Assembly (NCBI GenBank): GCA_016700155.1
Contig: CP065001.1
Span: forward strand, 3,782,001 to 3,846,000
Length of the DNA: 64,000 bases
Source: Ignavibacteriales bacterium
GTDB taxonomy: Bacteria > Bacteroidota > Ignavibacteria > Ignavibacteriales > Ignavibacteriaceae
Direction of reading: 5' to 3'
The notes beneath the pieces were generated by a model, which worked only from the letters and a program-made list of their open reading frames with translations, was not told the DNA's origin and searched no databases. Both the position numbers and the translations under genes were made by a program. Every line of letters begins with the position of its first letter. Position 1 is the first letter of the stretch. This document shows, piece after piece, positions 61,193-64,000 of this stretch.

Positions 61193-62041
61193 ATGACTGT
61201 ATCATTCATTAAAGTCCGTTTCGTTGTACTGGCTCTGTTTCTGATCACTATAACAACTGCAGGATTTGCACAGCAGTTTCAGCCGCCTAGATCAAGCCCC
61301 AAAGCAGTTATTACACAAACCGTCGGTGTTACGGATGTTACAATTAATTACTGCAGACCCGGTGTTAAAGGAAGAGTAGTTTGGGGTGAACTTGTACCTT
61401 ACGGACAGATCTGGCGTACAGGCGCAAATGAAGTTACCTCAATCGTAATTTCAGATGATGTAAAAGTGAATGGAAATTTATTAAAAGCCGGTACTTACGG
61501 AATTCACACGATGCCCGGCAAAGATGAGTGGGATGTAATATTCAGCGGGAACACAAAAGTCGGAGGCGGTTCAAACTTCGTAAAAGAAAATGAAGTGCTG
61601 AGATTAAAAATAAAACCCCAGATGAATCAACATGTTGAAAGAATGCAATTCACATTTGATGATGTTGATGAAAAATCTGCAATAGTTTCACTTGCCTGGG
61701 AAAAATTAAAAGTATCATTTAAAATTGAAACTGAAACACAGGAACAAACATTAGCAAAAGCCCGCAAGAGTGTTGATTGGGGAACGCCGATGTCTGCCGC
61801 ACAATACTGTTTACAAAATAATGTTAATCTTGATGAAGCGATGAGCTGGATCAACGCATCAACTATGATTAATGAAAACTACTGGAATATGAGGATCAAA
61901 GCTCAATTGCAGGCAAAGCTTGGAAATAAGAATGATGCTGTTGCAACACTGCAAAAGGCTATTGAGCATGGCTCAAAAATGGAAAGCGCCCCGTTTGATT
62001 TTGATGCGATGAAAAAACTTCTGGCTGACTGGAAGATGTAG
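61193..62041 (+). CDS. DUF2911 secreted protein
   Basis: A 282-aa protein with a signal peptide (about 1-26, ending GFAQ). The DUF2911 region (about 30-175) contains PRSSPKAVITQTVGVTDVTI, YCRPGVKGR, WGELVPYGQIWRTGANEVT and GTYGIHTMPGKDEWD. A helical tail (about 185-282) looks TPR-like (NVNLDEAMSWINAST...KLGNKNDAVATLQKAI). Function unknown; the family is common in Bacteroidota. An AAAGGAAG ribosome site lies 10 bp before the ATG. Confidence 0.85.
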   Translation: MTVSFIKVRFVVLALFLITITTAGFAQQFQPPRSSPKAVITQTVGVTDVTINYCRPGVKGRVVWGELVPYGQIWRTGANEVTSIVISDDVKVNGNLLKAGTYGIHTMPGKDEWDVIFSGNTKVGGGSNFVKENEVLRLKIKPQMNQHVERMQFTFDDVDEKSAIVSLAWEKLKVSFKIETETQEQTLAKARKSVDWGTPMSAAQYCLQNNVNLDEAMSWINASTMINENYWNMRIKAQLQAKLGNKNDAVATLQKAIEHGSKMESAPFDFDAMKKLLADWKM

Positions 62042-62051
62042 TTACTTAGCG

Positions 62052-62104
62052 TTCTCTGCGTCTCTGCGGTAATTTTTTAACGCAGAGGCGCCAAGACGCA
62101 GAGT
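62052..62104. repeat. CTCTGCG inverted repeat between convergent genes
   Basis: CTCTGCGTCTCTGCG, a T6 spacer, then CGCAGAGGCGCCAAGACGCAGAG. The arms pair to form a strong hairpin between the DUF2911 and trhO genes. It likely ends transcription in one or both directions, and belongs to the dispersed CTTTGCGT/CTCTGCGT family. Confidence 0.65.
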
Positions 62105-62995
62105 TTATCCGTGAAAAACTTTTCTCTTATTTAGTGAAGTTCTGCATTCATCACTGCAGCAATAGTCATTTTCAATTTTACAGTCGTGGCAGGAAATAAT
62201 AATTTTATCGCAATCAACATTATGACAGTTGATATAATATGTGGTTGGCTTTCCGCAGAAATGACAATCCGATACAAACTTTAATTCATCAATTGTGTTC
62301 GGCTCGACAACTCTTCTTTCGTCAAACACAAACATTCCGCCCTGCCAGTATGTGTCGGGATATTGTTTTATATAATTGAAAATACCGCCGTCAAGCTGGT
62401 AAACATCTTTAAATCCTCTTTCAACAAGATAAGCTGAAGCTTTCTCGCATCTGATCCCGCCTGTGCAGTATGTAACGATTGTTTTGTCTTTTTGTTTGAT
62501 AAGTTCTTCGTCAGCAAATTGAGTCCATTCTCGGAAATTTTTTAACGGCGGAGTAACAGCGTTTTTAAACTTCCCGATTTTACTTTCATACCAGTTACGC
62601 GCATCAACGATGACAAACTCTTTTTCTTCATCATAAAATTTTCTTAGCTGTTCGGGAGTTATTCTCTTCCCTCCGTTTTTTATCGAGACTTCCTTCAGAT
62701 CACCGTTAACAATTTCATTCTTTAATCGAACGTGCATCTTTTTAAATGCATGTGAATCGGAATCATCTTCTTTAAACCAGATATCTTTGAATTCTTCAAA
62801 CCCGGTTAAGTGATTTTTATATTTATGAATATTTTCAGTTGTGCCTGAAACTGTTCCGTTAACACCTTCACTCGCAAAAAATACTCTTCCTTTGATTTCG
62901 TTTTGTAAACACCAGTCAAGGTGTGTATCAACAATCTCTTTCGGATTTTCTAATCGGACATATTTGTAGAACAACAAAACTTTGTACGCGCTCAT
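62105..62995 (-). CDS. trhO: tRNA uridine(34) hydroxylase TrhO
   Basis: About 296 aa from MSAYKVLLFYKYV, the usual N-terminus; the frame extends to 63028 but the added residues look non-native. An acylphosphatase-like part (about 10-110, with SEGVNGTVSG) precedes a rhodanese domain with the active Cys in TYCTGGIRCEKAS (near 190), and a Cys-rich tail (CHFCGKP, CHNVDC, CHDC, CCSDEC). TrhO uses oxygen to make 5-hydroxyuridine at U34 of tRNA. Confidence 0.9.
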   Translation of the reverse strand: MSAYKVLLFYKYVRLENPKEIVDTHLDWCLQNEIKGRVFFASEGVNGTVSGTTENIHKYKNHLTGFEEFKDIWFKEDDSDSHAFKKMHVRLKNEIVNGDLKEVSIKNGGKRITPEQLRKFYDEEKEFVIVDARNWYESKIGKFKNAVTPPLKNFREWTQFADEELIKQKDKTIVTYCTGGIRCEKASAYLVERGFKDVYQLDGGIFNYIKQYPDTYWQGGMFVFDERRVVEPNTIDELKFVSDCHFCGKPTTYYINCHNVDCDKIIISCHDCKIENDYCCSDECRTSLNKRKVFHG

Positions 62996-63046
62996 GGAGT
63001 AATTTTTCTTCTTTAATTGGGGTGGCAAGATAATAAAATAATTTGT

Positions 63047-64000
63047 TTACCCATTATGCATTTTTATATACCTTTCCACATCAAACTTTTTTTCTGCGCC
63101 GTTACGATTCATATACCTGACTTTTCCATAAACCGGTCTTTCAAACCATGCCCTGTCGTGCACACCGCCAATTGACCACGCAATGCCCGTATAACCATTC
63201 GGGTCTCGTCCATCAAGTTCATATTTGTCGTTCAAATAAATTGCAGTCTTCATTGCATCTTCAGGTGATTTACTCCACTCAAGAATTTTTTTTGCCCAAT
63301 ACATTCTCATATAGCTGTGCATCTTTCCTGTTCTGACCACTTCATTCTGAGCGGCATTCCATAAACTGTCGTGTGTAATGGCAGATTCAAACTGATTTAA
63401 TGAATAAATAAAATCCCGTTTATCTTTTCTATGTGAATTTAATGTTGATTTAGCCCAGTCATGAAATCCGTCAAATGAATCATAGTTATGATTGAAATAA
63501 CAAAAATTATCCGCTAGTTCTCTTCTCACTATCAGTTCTTCAAGAAAAGATTTTTCCGATTCCTTATTCCCGTTAAACTTCTGGACTTCAATTGCTATCC
63601 GCTGTGCTGATATTTGTCCGAAGTGAAGATACGGTGACAAATTTGATTGACCGTTTTTTGTGGGATCATTTCTCAACTCATTATACTTTTCAAATTTATT
63701 CTGAAGAAAATGATGAAGAGATTTTTGTGCTTCTGCTTCACCGGGTTTTATCCAATCAACTTCTGTTACATCACGATTTATTTTCAATGAATTCTCAATA
63801 CTTATCCAATCAACTTTATCTAAATCAATATCACTCTTTTTCATTTTTGTTAATTCGGGATACTCATCAAGAAACTCCATTAACACTTTATGTATTTTGG
63901 GACGGATTGTGTATGCCCCGTATTCTACTTTGTTTGAAACAAATAAACACGGAACAATATTGTGTGCATCAACTTCATAAAACGGAATTGAAATTTTTTT
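63047..64000 (-). CDS. phrB: Class II CPD photolyase (partial, runs off right edge)
   Basis: The C-terminal 317 residues of a deoxyribodipyrimidine photolyase. The frame is open to the right edge, and the residues there (VDAHNIVPC, VEYGAYTIRPKI) match class II photolyases. FAD-binding helices follow: SNLSPYLHFGQISAQRIA, ELIVRRELADNFCYFN, the GKMHSYMRMYWAKKILEWS segment and DGRDPNGYTGIAWSIGG. The enzyme repairs UV-made cyclobutane dimers with light. The true start lies outside; the GTG at 63886 is not it. Confidence 0.93.
   Translation of the reverse strand, partial: KKISIPFYEVDAHNIVPCLFVSNKVEYGAYTIRPKIHKVLMEFLDEYPELTKMKKSDIDLDKVDWISIENSLKINRDVTEVDWIKPGEAEAQKSLHHFLQNKFEKYNELRNDPTKNGQSNLSPYLHFGQISAQRIAIEVQKFNGNKESEKSFLEELIVRRELADNFCYFNHNYDSFDGFHDWAKSTLNSHRKDKRDFIYSLNQFESAITHDSLWNAAQNEVVRTGKMHSYMRMYWAKKILEWSKSPEDAMKTAIYLNDKYELDGRDPNGYTGIAWSIGGVHDRAWFERPVYGKVRYMNRNGAEKKFDVERYIKMHNG

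Noticed and set aside
1..64000. tRNA or rRNA genes
   Set aside because: No cloverleaf-like or rRNA sequence was recognised in any gap, although short gaps were read by eye only.

Overview
The window looks like an AT-rich chromosome segment from the Ignavibacteria / Bacteroidota-Chlorobiota (FCB) group. The best clue is the secreted protein at 10789..12396, which ends in a type IX secretion sorting domain with the YQNYPNPFNPSTTI-type motif common in Ignavibacteria. Rare Shine-Dalgarno sequences, an SLBB-type Wza, Wzi-like porins and DUF2911 agree. No rRNA, tRNA, transposase, prophage or CRISPR array was seen.

Layout. (1) 1..600: a HipBST-type toxin-antitoxin module, cut by the left edge, with three evenly spaced candidate HipB operators. 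(2) 700..10570: housekeeping genes (HAD hydrolase, proS, NhaD antiporter, ppa, Ca/Na exchanger, trhP, pepT) and an OmpA/thrombospondin-repeat protein. (3) 10789..17522: a T9SS cargo gene divergent from an operon of ECF sigma factor, membrane anti-sigma factor and a large membrane-anchored TPR-CHAT caspase-like protein. (4) 17529..56557: a 39-kb surface-polysaccharide locus, almost all on the minus strand: gmd/fcl (GDP-fucose), rfbA/rfbC plus a DegT aminotransferase, two Wzi-like proteins, a WecA/MraY-type initiating transferase, four glycosyltransferases, four methyltransferases, an acetyltransferase, two asparagine-synthase-like amidotransferases, two flippases, a Wzy-like polymerase, an O-antigen ligase-like protein, Wzz and Wza. 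Nucleotidyltransferase gene pairs resembling MNT/HEPN or AbiE systems and an S23-type four-helix protein are scattered through it. (5) 56943..64000: mgtE, pdxB, a TonB/MORN-like fusion, a small HEXXH membrane protein, a DUF2911 protein, trhO and a class II photolyase cut by the right edge.

The polysaccharide locus is broken up by dense short palindromic repeats. Two families (about 85-115 bp, with ends TGTCAT...ATGACA) each have one long copy whose centre holds a small GIY-YIG nuclease gene, in the same orientation relative to the ends. I read these as candidate mobile hairpin elements with their own nuclease, the rest being gene-less derivatives. Together with the sigma/anti-sigma/periplasmic CHAT operon, this is the strongest candidate for an undescribed system here. 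All functional claims rest on reading translated sequence and motifs; no database search was run.
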